DNA from: Vreelandella neptunia
GTDB lineage: Bacteria > Pseudomonadota > Gammaproteobacteria > Pseudomonadales > Halomonadaceae
Direction of reading: 5' to 3'
Assembly: GCF_034479615.1 (NCBI RefSeq)
Contig: NZ_CP140255.1
Coordinates: 2,666,001 to 2,730,000, forward strand
DNA length: 64,000 nt
Position 1 is the first letter of the stretch; each line of letters begins with the position of its first letter. Below the pieces are notes generated by a model that had not been told where the DNA came from, searched no databases, and was given only the letters and a program-made list of their open reading frames with translations. The translations under genes and the position numbers were made by a program. Positions 48,001-56,834 of this stretch are shown in pieces.

Positions 48001-48578
48001 CCGCGCGGGATTTTCTCACTCTCCAGCCGCAGCTTTCCAGCCACTGCCGCATATCGGTCAACCTTTCGCCGATGCAGTTTCATCGGCCTAGCTTTTTAAG
48101 CTCGCTCAGCACTACCCTAGAAGCCACAGGACTCAGTGCGACATCGCTGGAACTTGAGTTAACCGAAGGCATATTGATGAATGATACTGACGCCGCGATT
48201 GATACGCTGCATGCGCTGCGCGCGATGGGGATCAGTGTTGCCATTGACGATTTCGGCACCGGCTTTTCAAGCCTGAGCTACTTACGCCACTTACCCGTCG
48301 ACAAGGTAAAAATTGACCGCAGTTTTATCAACAATATTGCCAACAACAGCAAGGATGCCGCTATCGTGCAGGGCATTGTTGCCCTTGCTCATCACCTAGA
48401 ACTGACGGTGGTGGCAGAGGGGGTAGAGACGACACAACAGCACCAACAGCTGGTGGAATTGCAGTGCGATGTTTTTCAAGGCTTCCTATTCGCGAGACCC
48501 ATGCCCTTCAAGGCTCTTTGTGAATGGTTAACTGAGAAACAGGGTTCAATTAAAGCTACATCGGCAGCACGGCAATAA
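45081..48578 (+). CDS. Membrane GGDEF-EAL protein with PAS and Cys-less LOV-like domain
   Basis: 1165 residues. Six to seven membrane segments (about 10-215) are followed by an extracytoplasmic region (about 225-430), a further segment (about 435-455), a PAS domain (about 480-600), and a LOV-like PAS (about 600-725). The LOV helix reads GRNFRFLQGPDTD: Phe649 stands where photoactive Cys is expected. NYRKNGQAFWNNL is kept, while the late glutamine position (FVGSIND) is lost. GGDEF (about 730-890) has RFGGDEF plus an RxxD site (RPSD). EAL (about 905-1150) has FEALVRW, VNLSPMQFH, ELTEG, DDFGTGFSS and EGVET. Both enzyme sites look intact. No Shine-Dalgarno is seen at the ATG. Confidence 0.92.
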   Translation: MEVNNRELALQTGLLMLLVSTVVIGAGGFLLGFFPDVHQSQLLALLPDSALVILFCGLGLSAIMAGFERFRKATAVALAVVASYTLIHNALDPSYHAASLLSGHQRLPSQAAPILLMAAFCLWVGPQGRWQRRIWQLGGLFLWTVGCITIAAHNGWPAPAWLPRASALIPGLIGFLFGIAMIMVSLHVPHLKTSLSSAAVFAGIIGVSLSMSGWFLVSWNQQEDMRQNAQQNLEGIAVNIDQMLTSRTIVLERLTERWRQVFSDPTSRSREVERYWTDYPSILAIAYFNPVANDIWRRSRHESAQRWLDNQLNTLATLTWLNQQRNVIQWSFPDYERPTLALLSIKQQERPYQLVAAIDIARLIKRETGVVNGTYSLHITHANGSLLNEGNGLLPTSSPGSLPPMLAEQTLVLPGGTIINLAISELPNPPLELTHFIAAGVGIGGLLLTYQLVFSFALISARAQRSHELSKAKETLEDSEQRFRSLFTQNPDAVFSLDLSGYHLSVNRSLLTLLEIDETQIIGSHWKDFVPPEHHLTVDAAFQKALMGIAQRFDLEVINQQGNARQLDMSFLPTIVSGQVVGVYGIAKEMTALRQKESQLRIYQRSLEASSNGILICEAQQTDYPILYVNSAFVTVTGYSLEEVKGRNFRFLQGPDTDPQQIADIQHALERKLDITLTLRNYRKNGQAFWNNLFLSPVRSPDGQVTHFVGSINDISERRDHENALAFHATHDVLTGLGNRALFEDHLRHDVELARRHKQQLAVLFIDLDEFKPINDTLGHSIGDQVLINVARRLEQAIRPSDTLCRFGGDEFVLLLPDLDSPQQAEEIAGRLLEALAQPYRIERHELHLSASIGIALNDKELSHPEELLQQADMAMYKAKQQGRNALQTFTQDINQKLTQRVTLRNDLQEAILNEQFELHYQPLLTITGAVQGFEALVRWNHPIKGAISPALFIPIAEETGQIIALSQWVIERAARDFLTLQPQLSSHCRISVNLSPMQFHRPSFLSSLSTTLEATGLSATSLELELTEGILMNDTDAAIDTLHALRAMGISVAIDDFGTGFSSLSYLRHLPVDKVKIDRSFINNIANNSKDAAIVQGIVALAHHLELTVVAEGVETTQQHQQLVELQCDVFQGFLFARPMPFKALCEWLTEKQGSIKATSAARQ

Positions 48579-48999
48579 TATGCGATTCTAATTGCTGCTC
48601 CGGCACTTCATCCTGGGACACCGCGAAGCTGCGCACGCTGACTCCTTTGCGGTGAACCCGCTCGGCGTCATTGCTTAACAACGGATGCCAACCCGCCAAC
48701 TTGCGCCCTTCCGCCACTCGCCGGTAGCCACAGCTCTGCGGCAGCCAGGTGAACTCTTTAACCAATGCCGGCGTCAGCTGAGTGCAGTCGGGCACGCTTT
48801 CAAAACGGTTCTCGTAATCGCTGCACTGACAGCTGTGAATATCCAACAAACGACAGGCCACATTGAGTACCGCTAACTCTTGGGTGTCCTCGTCGTGCAA
48901 CTTCAGCAGGCAGCACTGACCACAGCCATCGCATAGCGCCTCCCACTCCTGGGGTGTCAGTTCTTCTAGCGTAAAGCGCTCCCAAAAACGTTCGCGCAT
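48556..48999 (-). CDS. ycgN: YcgN family cysteine-cluster protein (UPF0260)
   Basis: About 147 residues from ATG 48999, with GGAG six bases upstream; ATG 49008 or 49032 would extend it. The family motif CDGCGQCCLLKL, then NVACRLLDIHSCQCSDYENR and LPQSCGYRRVAEG, provide the eight conserved cysteines, suggesting an iron-sulfur or zinc site. WHPLLS follows. Biochemical role is unknown. In many gammaproteobacteria it sits with ycgL and rnd, as here. Its 3' end overlaps the convergent GGDEF-EAL gene by 23 bp. Confidence 0.88.
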   Translation of the reverse strand: MRERFWERFTLEELTPQEWEALCDGCGQCCLLKLHDEDTQELAVLNVACRLLDIHSCQCSDYENRFESVPDCTQLTPALVKEFTWLPQSCGYRRVAEGRKLAGWHPLLSNDAERVHRKGVSVRSFAVSQDEVPEQQLESHIIAVLPM

Positions 49000-49042
49000 C
49001 GCGGTCTCCATCCTCTCCTGGCTCATTGTCACGGATAGCTCT

Positions 49043-49621
49043 TTATGATTGGGGTGTATCTTGGTGGCTCAATTCAGCCAATAGCGCTGGCCATAGTGTC
49101 TGAAAATCGTTCTCTAGTGCTTGATAATCGTCGTACAGCCAAGGCACTAAAGCAGCCAATTGATTGGGGCCAGACAAACGCCGCCCAATGCCGGCAACGG
49201 CCCGGCAGGTAAATGAAAAGTCAGCGTAGCCTCTTAGCCAGTCGTGCTCGACGAGAATCGGCATCATACCGGCCAGCCGGTTCGGCGCGGTGCGAGTGGA
49301 GAGTAGCCGATAGCAACGCTCAATGATCGCTTCCTGATCTGCCTGCCCCGCCGTATCCCGGGCCAGGAAATGATCCCACACCATATCCAGGGCTATCCCC
49401 GCATAGCGCCGCTGCCCCGTTGGCGCACGGCGCCGTGCATTAACAACGCTAGGATGGCTATCCACCCAGGCATCTACCCGGCGATGGTGACGAATGCCTA
49501 ACGCCGTCGCAGCGGGCCAAGCACTTAAATCATGGCCCTTAACGCCATCGGCAATTAAATTGCCGTAGAGAAAATCATCACTACCAGCGCTCACCAACCA
49601 CGCATGGGCAAGAAAATTCAT
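49043..49621 (-). CDS. acpH: Acyl carrier protein phosphodiesterase (AcpH family)
   Basis: 192 residues from ATG 49621 (MNFLAHAWLVS), the conserved family start; the longer frame to 49672 overlaps ycgL. HD-like metal ligands are visible in NFLAH, GIRHHRRVDAWVDSH and DMVWDHFLARD. The enzyme removes 4'-phosphopantetheine from ACP. It starts 11 nt after the ycgL stop and probably shares its transcript. Confidence 0.85.
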   Translation of the reverse strand: MNFLAHAWLVSAGSDDFLYGNLIADGVKGHDLSAWPAATALGIRHHRRVDAWVDSHPSVVNARRRAPTGQRRYAGIALDMVWDHFLARDTAGQADQEAIIERCYRLLSTRTAPNRLAGMMPILVEHDWLRGYADFSFTCRAVAGIGRRLSGPNQLAALVPWLYDDYQALENDFQTLWPALLAELSHQDTPQS

Positions 49622-49631
49622 AACCGGGGCG

Positions 49632-49946
49632 CTACTGTTCATCAGAAGGGGCATCAGAGCGCGAAGCCACATGGGCGCGATGCACGTCGAGCAAATAGGC
49701 CTCTTTAGGCGGCGGCATTTGCAAATAGAAGCCTTTCTCTTTAATACCTGCTACTACGTCTGCTGCATTAACCCGTGACAATTTTTTGTCAGCGGTCAAC
49801 AGCATGGTAAATACCGGTACCGGCTTGCCGAAGGTCTCAAGTAATAACTCTGGGACGTCTACCAATCCTTGACGCTTATCGATGTATAAATACATTTCAT
49901 CTTTACGCGAGCTTTTGAAAACCTCGCAAATCATTTTGTCGCTCAT
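49632..49946 (-). CDS. ycgL: YcgL domain-containing protein
   Basis: 104 residues. The N-terminal MICEVFKSSRKDEMYLYIDK and FYLQMPPP are hallmarks of the YcgL fold, of unknown function. The start ATG at 49946 overlaps the rnd stop as TAATG, which indicates translational coupling and rules out the longer frame to 50015. The last 20 residues are a polar tail. Confidence 0.9.
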   Translation of the reverse strand: MSDKMICEVFKSSRKDEMYLYIDKRQGLVDVPELLLETFGKPVPVFTMLLTADKKLSRVNAADVVAGIKEKGFYLQMPPPKEAYLLDVHRAHVASRSDAPSDEQ

Positions 49947-51079
49947 TATGCTCGCTCCTCTAGGGCCTGGGCCAAAGCGCCATTCAGACACTCGCCACGC
50001 CAACCCGTCGGCCAAGTGAGAGGTTCCCCTGCCAAGTCCTGCATCACCAGTGTTTCTATATCGCGGCGACGCATGAGCATTTCCGGTGCCACTCCTAAGT
50101 CATTGGCTTTGCCTGTTACCGCCTTCTTGAGTGCTTTAAAACGTGATTTGAACGTCGGGTGCATCGGGTCTGGCCAACGCTTGGGCAGCGCCTCTTCATC
50201 ACAGTGCTGGGCCTGTTTGACCATTGCCAGCAGTGCGTCGCCCTCTTTTTTGATCAGCATCGGCTTAATGCCTTCAACGTCAGCGAGTTCAAAGCGATTG
50301 CTGGGCATCTTTTCGGCGATCGCAAACAGCAGCTTATCGCTAATCAACCAGTTGCGCGGCAAGTCGCGACGGCGTGTCTCGCCTTCACGCCAAGTGGTCA
50401 TTAGCCGATACGCCTCCATTTGACGGGGCGTTAAACGCCACAATTGGCGTTGACGGGTATACCACTGCAGGTCGTTATCAACGCTGCGGCCGGCCTGTTC
50501 AATTAAGCTAGCGCACTCGGCGTCCACCCATTCACGCCGCCCCAACATGGCGAGTTTTTCAGCCTGTAGCGTCCAGACTTTTAGTAAATAGATCACATCC
50601 AGCGCGGCGTAATGGCACTGTGCAGGCGACAGCGGGCGTAGTAACCAGTTTGAGCGTGTTTCCTCTTTAGGCAGGGTTTCACCGACCCAAAATTCGACCA
50701 GCTTTTGATACCCCATGCCAGGATTTTCACCTAAAAATCCTTGTACTACCTGAGTGTCGATTAACGGTTCCGGCAATACACCTGCCCAGTGCTGAAAGAC
50801 CTCTAGATCTTCGCTGCAAGCGTGCAGTAATTTGATGGCACTATTTTGCAGCAGAGCACGGAATCTATCGGTACAGGGAACGGCCACCGGATCAATCAGA
50901 TAAGCCTCTTCCCCCGCGGTAAATTGAATCAGCGCAGGGACTGGAAAAAAGGTGTTCTCTCGAAAAAACTCGGTATCCAGAGCAATCACGGTGGCATCGG
51001 CTACTTGCTCGCATGCCGAATCAAGCGCATCTGGAGTATCAAGCCATTGATAAGAGGGGGTAAGAGAGGACAAAAGCAT
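49946..51079 (-). CDS. rnd: Ribonuclease D
   Basis: 377 residues. The DEDDy exonuclease has Asp35 and Glu37 (ALDTEFFRE), the second Asp in HACSEDLEVFQ, and Tyr and Asp in HYAALDVIYLL. One HRDC domain follows (LTPRQMEAYRLMTTWRE), then a second HRDC-like tail. It trims tRNA 3' ends. GGAAG lies only a few bases before ATG 51079, so the spacing is short. Confidence 0.95.
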   Translation of the reverse strand: MLLSSLTPSYQWLDTPDALDSACEQVADATVIALDTEFFRENTFFPVPALIQFTAGEEAYLIDPVAVPCTDRFRALLQNSAIKLLHACSEDLEVFQHWAGVLPEPLIDTQVVQGFLGENPGMGYQKLVEFWVGETLPKEETRSNWLLRPLSPAQCHYAALDVIYLLKVWTLQAEKLAMLGRREWVDAECASLIEQAGRSVDNDLQWYTRQRQLWRLTPRQMEAYRLMTTWREGETRRRDLPRNWLISDKLLFAIAEKMPSNRFELADVEGIKPMLIKKEGDALLAMVKQAQHCDEEALPKRWPDPMHPTFKSRFKALKKAVTGKANDLGVAPEMLMRRRDIETLVMQDLAGEPLTWPTGWRGECLNGALAQALEERA

Positions 51080-51126
51080 TCTTCCAAGTTAGCGCAAACG
51101 CTCAGGCGCTTGCGTTTTAGGTAGGC

Positions 51127-51732
51127 TTATTCACTGGCAAACGGCAGACGACCATTAAATGCACGACTCAAGGTACCGCCATCAACGTACTCCAGTTCAC
51201 CGCCCATGGGAACGCCATAGGCAAGCCGTGAGAGTTTGACGCCGTGTTCGGACAGCAGCGAAGCAATGTAATGGGCAGTCGCTTCACCCTCGATGGTGGG
51301 GTTAGTCGCCAACACCACCTCTTCAATGAGCCCTTCTGCAACACGCGCTTCCAGCAAGTCTAAACCAATCGACTCAGGCCCCACGCCATCGAGCGGCGAA
51401 AGGTGACCGTGGAGCACAAAATAGCGCCCTTTAAAGCCACCGGCTTCTTCAATCGCCAGTTGATCGGCAGGCGACTCCACTACGCAAAGCAGTGAATCAT
51501 CGCGCCGCGGGCTTTCACACAGCATACAGACCTCTGCTTCGGTGAGCGTGCGGCAGCGCTGACAGTAGCCGACTTCTTCGATCGCCTGCAGAATAACCTC
51601 AGCAAGTCGCTGCCCACCTGGCCGTTCGCGCTCAAGTAGGTGCATTGCCATGCGCTGAGCCGTTTTGGGCCCAACGCCTGGCAATACGCGAAACGCATCC
51701 ATTAGCTGCTCAACGAGAGGAGAAAAACGCAT
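51127..51732 (-). CDS. recR: Recombination protein RecR
   Basis: 201 residues. Helix-hairpin-helix [16 protein letters not shown], zinc finger with Cys57, Cys60, Cys69 and Cys72, and the Toprim domain ([32 protein letters not shown]) are complete. It works with RecF and RecO in gap repair. It follows ybaB by 3 bp; the dnaX-ybaB-recR order is the classical one. Confidence 0.97.
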   Translation of the reverse strand: MRFSPLVEQLMDAFRVLPGVGPKTAQRMAMHLLERERPGGQRLAEVILQAIEEVGYCQRCRTLTEAEVCMLCESPRRDDSLLCVVESPADQLAIEEAGGFKGRYFVLHGHLSPLDGVGPESIGLDLLEARVAEGLIEEVVLATNPTIEGEATAHYIASLLSEHGVKLSRLAYGVPMGGELEYVDGGTLSRAFNGRLPFASE

Positions 51733-51735
51733 TGC

Positions 51736-52062
51736 TTAGAACGGCATCTTAAAGCCGGGCGGTAGGTTCAAGCCTGCCGTCGCTTCTTCCATTTTCTGTT
51801 TAGAGCTGACTTCCAATTTGCGCACTGCGTCGTTGACCGCCGCCGCTAGCAAATCTTCCAGCAATTCTTTGTCCTCTTCCATAACGCTGGGGTCAATGGA
51901 CACGTTTGATACGTCATGGCGACCATTCATGGTGACCTTGACCATACCGGCACCCGCCTCGCCCTGGACTTCGGCTTTGGCGACCTCCTCCTGGGCTTGC
52001 TGCATTTTTTCCTGCATCTCTTGGGCTTGCTTCATCAAGTTGCCCATTCCACCTTTAAGCAT
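51736..52062 (-). CDS. ybaB: YbaB/EbfC family nucleoid-associated protein
   Basis: 108 residues. The N-terminal helix is rich in Gln, Met and Lys ([20 protein letters not shown]), then [19 protein letters not shown] and a C-terminal helix ending [11 protein letters not shown]. It binds DNA as a dimer. GGAG lies eight bases before the ATG. It is between dnaX and recR. Confidence 0.96.
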   Translation of the reverse strand: MLKGGMGNLMKQAQEMQEKMQQAQEEVAKAEVQGEAGAGMVKVTMNGRHDVSNVSIDPSVMEEDKELLEDLLAAAVNDAVRKLEVSSKQKMEEATAGLNLPPGFKMPF

Positions 52063-52148
52063 GGTCTGATCTCCAACGTCCGTAGTTAAAAAACAAGTTA
52101 AAAAAGCTAGTTAAAAAGATGTTTATGTCTCGACGAATTGAAAAGCGC

Positions 52149-54173
52149 TTAGCGTACCGCGTCAGCAGGCTTAACGCTGGATTCTATCAGCTTTGCCCCA
52201 AACGCCTGCTGTAACTTCTGTACATGGGGGTCGTGATTGAGTAGATCAACCGCCTGGGCATGACGCTCTTGATTAAGACGCTCTTCGCGCTGCCGCGGCG
52301 TTTCAAGGCTATTAGACAACTCGGCAACGTAAAACGCTATTCGCCGTGGCATACCCTGCTCTTTTAACGCCCGTTCAATGCGCGTTTGGTGCACTTCCGC
52401 CTGCATGGCCTCTTGGCTGGGGTCGAGGCGCAGCGTCAGCAGCGTACCGTCGTCACTCTCGACCAAGCAGTTGCCCGCCAAGTTACGGGTTAAGCCGCCC
52501 AGACCAAGAGAATCAAAGCACTGCAACCACTGCGCATTATCCAGCTTGCCGGACTGAATTTCCGACCGGTTTTGTGGAGAGGTTTCTGGCAGGGTTTCTG
52601 ACAGGGCTTCTGGAACGACCTCTGGTGCAGCTTCTGGCGCTACAGTCGCTGAGGGCTCTACCGTTTGAGGCTCGGAAGCAGGTGCAGGCGCTGCGGTCGG
52701 CTCTGGCTCAGTAACAGGCTGGGGCTCAGTAGCAAGTTCTGGTTCAGTCTTAACCGTTGGCTCAGGGACTTGCTGGTGAGTCCCCCCCTCTATTAATCGT
52801 TCCTCCGCTTCGACAGTCCAAGGCGGCGGCTCTTGCAGAGGTGGTTCCTCTTCAGCGGCAGGCGCTGCCTGCTCAGGGCTTGGCGCTAATGGCGGCTCAG
52901 GCTGAGCGTCTGGCGCGGAATGAACTTCTGCCGTTGCATCAACTGCTGCCGCGGGCTGCGGCGCCGTTGATGGCGCCTCTGCCACGGGCGCTTGAACACC
53001 CTTTTCTGTCGTTTCCGCTTGTGAAGGCTCGCGGCGAAGCGGTAGCGGGGTACGCGGCGGTTTCGGCACACCCTGAGGGCGAAATGCCAGCATCCGCAGC
53101 AACGTCATCTCTAACGCGCTGCGCAGATCAGGGGCGTGCACCATGTCTCCCCGCCCCTGAATACCAATTTGGTAATAGAGCTGAATGTCTTCAGCGGTGA
53201 AACGGCTAGCTAGCTGCAGTATAACGTCACGATCACCATGGCTGTTATCCACGGCGTCCGGCACCATCTGTGCAACGGCTAAACGATGCAGCATGCTTGA
53301 TAACTCATCCAACACCGCGGCAAAGTCCGGGCCTTGCTCTGCCAACTCAGCCACTTCGGCCAGCAAGCGCTGCACATCCACATCGGCCAGGGCTTCTGCC
53401 AGCCCAAGAATATGACGATGATCCAAAGTGCCCAGCATGGCAGCCACATCCGCATGGCGTACCGCTCCTTGGCCAAACGCAATGGCTTGGTCGGTTAGGC
53501 TCATGGCATCACGCATTGAGCCTTCCGCCGCCTTACCCAACAGCCACAAGGCGCTTTCATCAAAAGCGACACCCTCTTCACCCAGCACATAGGTGAGATG
53601 CTCCACCACGCGCTCTGGTGGCATATGCTTGAGGGTAAATTGGAGGCAGCGAGAAAGTACCGTCGGCGGCAGCTTTTGCGGATCGGTGGTCGCCAGCAAA
53701 AATTTAACGTGAGGGGGAGGCTCTTCCAGCGTTTTCAGCAGCGCATTGAAACTGCTGGTGGAGAGCATGTGCACCTCATCGATCAGGTACACCTTATAGC
53801 GCCCTTGGGTAGGCGCATACTGGACGTTGTCCAGCAATTCACGGGTATCTTCTACTTTGGTTCTTGACGCCGCATCGACCTCAATAAGGTCAACAAAGCG
53901 CCCTTCATCAATTGCTTGACAGCTATCGCACTGACCACAAGGGGTAGAGGTAATGCCTTCGTCACCACGACCGTTGGCCGTGCAATTCAAACACTTGGCA
54001 AGAATACGCGCCAAGGTGGTTTTACCCACACCACGAGTACCCGTAAACAGGTAGGCATGGTGTAGACGCCCCTGATCAAGGGCATTGACCAAGGCGCGTT
54101 GAACATGGGCCTGGCCCACGAGTTCGTGGAATGTGCGAGGCCGCCACTTGCGGGCCAGAACCTGATAACTCAT
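52149..54173 (-). CDS. dnaX: DNA polymerase III subunit gamma/tau
   Basis: 674 residues from ATG 54173 (MSYQVLARKWRPRTF), the conserved start; the frame upstream to 54245 has no support. Walker A FTGTRGVGKTTLAR, the zinc-binding cysteines C-N-C, CGQCDSCQ, Walker B LIDEVHMLS and the SRC arginine finger are intact. A long Pro/Ala/Glu-rich linker (about 395-550) leads to the tau-specific C-terminal domain. The clamp loader opens the beta clamp and joins it to the polymerase and helicase. No A-AAA-AAG slippery site was found in the linker, so a frameshifted gamma form is not predicted. Confidence 0.96.
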   Translation of the reverse strand: MSYQVLARKWRPRTFHELVGQAHVQRALVNALDQGRLHHAYLFTGTRGVGKTTLARILAKCLNCTANGRGDEGITSTPCGQCDSCQAIDEGRFVDLIEVDAASRTKVEDTRELLDNVQYAPTQGRYKVYLIDEVHMLSTSSFNALLKTLEEPPPHVKFLLATTDPQKLPPTVLSRCLQFTLKHMPPERVVEHLTYVLGEEGVAFDESALWLLGKAAEGSMRDAMSLTDQAIAFGQGAVRHADVAAMLGTLDHRHILGLAEALADVDVQRLLAEVAELAEQGPDFAAVLDELSSMLHRLAVAQMVPDAVDNSHGDRDVILQLASRFTAEDIQLYYQIGIQGRGDMVHAPDLRSALEMTLLRMLAFRPQGVPKPPRTPLPLRREPSQAETTEKGVQAPVAEAPSTAPQPAAAVDATAEVHSAPDAQPEPPLAPSPEQAAPAAEEEPPLQEPPPWTVEAEERLIEGGTHQQVPEPTVKTEPELATEPQPVTEPEPTAAPAPASEPQTVEPSATVAPEAAPEVVPEALSETLPETSPQNRSEIQSGKLDNAQWLQCFDSLGLGGLTRNLAGNCLVESDDGTLLTLRLDPSQEAMQAEVHQTRIERALKEQGMPRRIAFYVAELSNSLETPRQREERLNQERHAQAVDLLNHDPHVQKLQQAFGAKLIESSVKPADAVR

Positions 54174-54333
54174 GAAGCTGTACTTCCTTCGGCGGGCTGA
54201 CTTGCCACACGCTGTAGCCAGCGCGAGGCAAAGGCCACGATGCAAAACAAAGACGATGCGAGAACAAACGTCATTCTAACGGTTGCACCGCAGCCCGCCA
54301 ACCGCCTGAGTAAAACGGACGGTTAGACAACGC

Positions 54334-54684
54334 CTAGGCGTTATCACCACCTTCCGCCGCACCAGCACGCTCTGCAGCGGCTTTTACTAACTTTTCCAGC
54401 TCGCCATTTTGATGCATCTCAACCACGATATCGCAACCACCCACTAACTCGCCTTCTACCCACAATTGCGGGAAGGTGGGCCAGTTAGCAATTTTGGGCA
54501 GCTCAGCGCGAATATCCGGATTATCCAGAACGTTAACAAACGCAAAGCGCTCGCCACAGCTCATCAGCGCTTGGACGGTCTGGGCAGAAAACCCACACTG
54601 GGGCAGTTGGGGCGAACCTTTCATGTAAATCAGGATCGGGTTTTCGCTAATTTGGCGCTGAATATTTTCGGCAGTCGTGCTCAT
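54334..54684 (-). CDS. grxD: Monothiol glutaredoxin (Grx4/GrxD)
   Basis: 116 residues. The active site is CGFS with Cys30 (PQLPQCGFSAQT). NWPTFPQLWVEGELVGGCDIV contains the TFPQ cis-proline and the glutathione-binding GGCD. It carries and delivers 2Fe-2S clusters with BolA partners. It is divergent from argF, with about 185 bp between the starts. Confidence 0.96.
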   Translation of the reverse strand: MSTTAENIQRQISENPILIYMKGSPQLPQCGFSAQTVQALMSCGERFAFVNVLDNPDIRAELPKIANWPTFPQLWVEGELVGGCDIVVEMHQNGELEKLVKAAAERAGAAEGGDNA

Positions 54685-54870
54685 ACTATTTCCTCGCTTA
54701 TTGATAACCGATGCCCATCCACTCAGTTAGCACTCGAACGTAGCAGTTGAACAAGTACCTGAGTAGAGCGCTCGGCTTTAACGTGTATGTGGCATTCTAC
54801 GCATGCCGTTCGCGTTGCGCATCCCCTGCAGCATAGCTAGGATAGTGTTTTTGCGCGGAGAGAAGCCCTT

Positions 54871-55806
54871 ATGGCGACACGCCATTTCCTGACCTTGCTA
54901 GATTTGACACCGAATGAGCTGGACTATTTGATCCAGCGCGCCATTACGATCAAAACCAATCTAAAAGCCCAAGGTCCTGTTTATACACCATTACCCAACC
55001 GGACTCTGGCGATGATCTTTGAAAAATCATCGACGCGCACACGGGTTTCATTTGAAACGGGAATGGCACAGTTTGGCGGTCACGCACTTTTTCTCTCCCC
55101 CCGCGACACTCAACTGGGTCGGGGCGAACCCATTGAAGACACTGCTCGCGTACTGTCTGAAATGGTCGATGCAGTGATGATTCGCACCTTTTCCCACGCC
55201 GGGCTGGAAACCTACGCCAGCGCCAGCAGCGTACCGGTGATTAACGCCTTAAGCGATGACTACCACCCCTGCCAACTGCTTGCCGACGTGATGACCTGGA
55301 CTGAGCTACGCGGTAGCGTAAAGGGTCGCACAGCGGTGTGGATTGGGGATGGCAACAACATGTGCCACTCATGGATCAATGCTGCTCGCCAGTTCGGTTT
55401 TCATCTGCGCATTTGCTGCCCGAAAGGCTACGAACCTCGTGCAGACATTATGGCTGCCGCTGGCGATCAAGTGACGCTGCTGCACGACCCTCAGGAAGCG
55501 GTAAAGCAGGTCGACCTGATCACCACCGATGTATGGGCCTCCATGGGGCAGGAAGAAGAGCAGGCGAAACGTGAAGCCGACTTCTCGGGCTTCCAAGTTA
55601 CTGAAGCAATGCTCGACAAAGCAAATCAAGACGTGCTCTTCCTGCACTGCCTGCCCGCCCATCGCGGCGAAGAGATCAGCCATACACTGCTCGACGATTC
55701 CCGTGCAGTTGTCTGGCAGGAAGCCGGCAACCGCTTACATGCGCAAAAAGCGTTAATCGAGTTTTTGCTACTAGGGCCAATCACTGAGCAAAAAACAGCT
55801 GGCTAA
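54871..55806 (+). CDS. argF: Ornithine carbamoyltransferase
   Basis: 311 residues. The carbamoyl-phosphate loop STRTR begins at Ser54 ([12 protein letters not shown]). The HPCQ-like [12 protein letters not shown], the SMG loop (WASMGQEEE) and [11 protein letters not shown] for ornithine binding are present. It makes citrulline for arginine synthesis. GGAGAG precedes the ATG. A strong hairpin terminator follows at 55835-55867. Confidence 0.96.
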   Translation: MATRHFLTLLDLTPNELDYLIQRAITIKTNLKAQGPVYTPLPNRTLAMIFEKSSTRTRVSFETGMAQFGGHALFLSPRDTQLGRGEPIEDTARVLSEMVDAVMIRTFSHAGLETYASASSVPVINALSDDYHPCQLLADVMTWTELRGSVKGRTAVWIGDGNNMCHSWINAARQFGFHLRICCPKGYEPRADIMAAAGDQVTLLHDPQEAVKQVDLITTDVWASMGQEEEQAKREADFSGFQVTEAMLDKANQDVLFLHCLPAHRGEEISHTLLDDSRAVVWQEAGNRLHAQKALIEFLLLGPITEQKTAG

Positions 55807-55834
55807 ACGCCGCCCTTAAAGCTAAAGCAAGACG

Positions 55835-55867
55835 AAAAAAAGCCTCGTTAAACAACGAGGCTTTTTT
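55835..55867. terminator. Bidirectional Rho-independent terminator
   Basis: AGCCTCGTT-AAAC-AACGAGGCT is a perfect hairpin flanked by A7 on one side and T6 on the other. It ends argF on the plus strand and the tRNA-Ala transcript on the minus strand. Confidence 0.93.
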
Positions 55868-55891
55868 CTAGCATTTGGTAAAATTCTGTAT

Positions 55892-55967
55892 TGGTGGAGC
55901 CTAGCGGGATCGAACCGCTGACCTCAACACTGCCAGTGTTGCGCTCTCCCAGCTGAGCTAAGGCCCC
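55892..55967 (-). tRNA. tRNA-Ala (anticodon GGC)
   Basis: 76 nt with encoded CCA. Acceptor GGGGCCT pairs with AGGCTCC (one G-T), the D arm is GCTC/GAGC, the anticodon loop CTGGCAG gives GGC, and the T arm has GTTCGAT. It has its own promoter and the shared terminator at 55835-55867. Confidence 0.96.
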
Positions 55968-55995
55968 ACATACTGTCTTTCCAACAGCGAGGCGG

Positions 55996-56024
55996 ATACT
56001 ACGGCGAACATTTCCCTTGGTCAA
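55996..56024 (-). promoter_or_regulatory. Sigma-70 promoter of tRNA-Ala
   Basis: Minus strand: -35 TTGACC (56019-56024), 17-bp spacer, -10 TAGTAT (55996-56001). It is followed by a GC-rich discriminator, typical of stable RNA promoters, 28 nt before the tRNA 5' end. Confidence 0.8.
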
Positions 56025-56140
56025 GTTTTTAAACATCAGCGCCTAACTAATTCTCCTTTGTAGTTAGCTGTGGCACTCTATGCATTAGAGTACAAGGCCA
56101 ACGCCTGAGCCCATGATGTTTCCATGCAGGAGCCTGTCCC

Positions 56141-56791
56141 TTGATCAGTGTACTTATCGCCGATGATCATCATCTAGTAAGAACTAGCATTGCTCACCTG
56201 CTAAACGAAGAGTGTGACATTAAAATTGTGGGCGAGGTCGACGACGGCGAAAGTGCGGTAACACAGTGTCGTCATTTAAAGCCCGACATCGTGTTAATGG
56301 ATATCCGCATGCCAGGCATCGGCGGGCTTGAAGCCACTCGGCGCATTCACCGCAACATGGAAGACGTTAAGGTCTTGATTTTGACCGCGCATATGGAAGA
56401 CAGCGTGCTGCGACGCATGCTGGAAGCCGGTGCCTCAGGTTTTTTAAGCAAAGGCGCCGATGCGATAGAAATGACCGATGCCATCCGCCAGGTGTTCCAT
56501 GGTCGCCGCTATGTCAGTCAGGAAATTGCCCAGCGTTTAGCTCTTTCGCACTTCACCGAGGAAGATAACCCGTTTAGCCATCTATCCCATCGTGAGCTAC
56601 AAATTGCCCTTATGATCGTCAATTGCCAGCGTGTGCAAGATATCTCGGATCGCCTGCACTTAAGTCCTAAAACGGTAAACACCTACCGCTACCGACTCTT
56701 TGATAAACTACAGGTTGCCACTGACGTTGAGCTTACTCACTTAGCGCTCCGTCACGGGCTGGTAGAGGGGTTTGACGCTACCCAAATATGA
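56141..56791 (+). CDS. gacA: GacA/UvrY response regulator
   Basis: 216 residues with a TTG start at 56141, supported by AGGAG eight bases upstream and the exact family opening MISVLIADDHHLVR. The receiver has Asp54 (IVLMDIRMPG), the DD acid pair and the Lys in FLSKGAD. The LuxR-type helix-turn-helix (LSHRELQIALMIVNCQRVQDI, LSPKTVNTYRYRLFDKL) is at the C-terminus. With GacS/BarA it activates Rsm/Csr small RNAs. It overlaps the region just upstream of uvrC, the standard gacA-uvrC pairing. Confidence 0.94.
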   Translation: MISVLIADDHHLVRTSIAHLLNEECDIKIVGEVDDGESAVTQCRHLKPDIVLMDIRMPGIGGLEATRRIHRNMEDVKVLILTAHMEDSVLRRMLEAGASGFLSKGADAIEMTDAIRQVFHGRRYVSQEIAQRLALSHFTEEDNPFSHLSHRELQIALMIVNCQRVQDISDRLHLSPKTVNTYRYRLFDKLQVATDVELTHLALRHGLVEGFDATQI

Positions 56792-56834
56792 CCCCCCATC
56801 TTCCCCTGCTGTTATCGGGTACCGACACGCTGAT

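Noticed and set aside
52560..53060. Possible programmed frameshift in dnaX to make gamma
   Set aside because: The linker region has no A-AAA-AAG heptamer; the nearest run, AGAAAAGGG, does not fit the X-XXY-YYZ frame.
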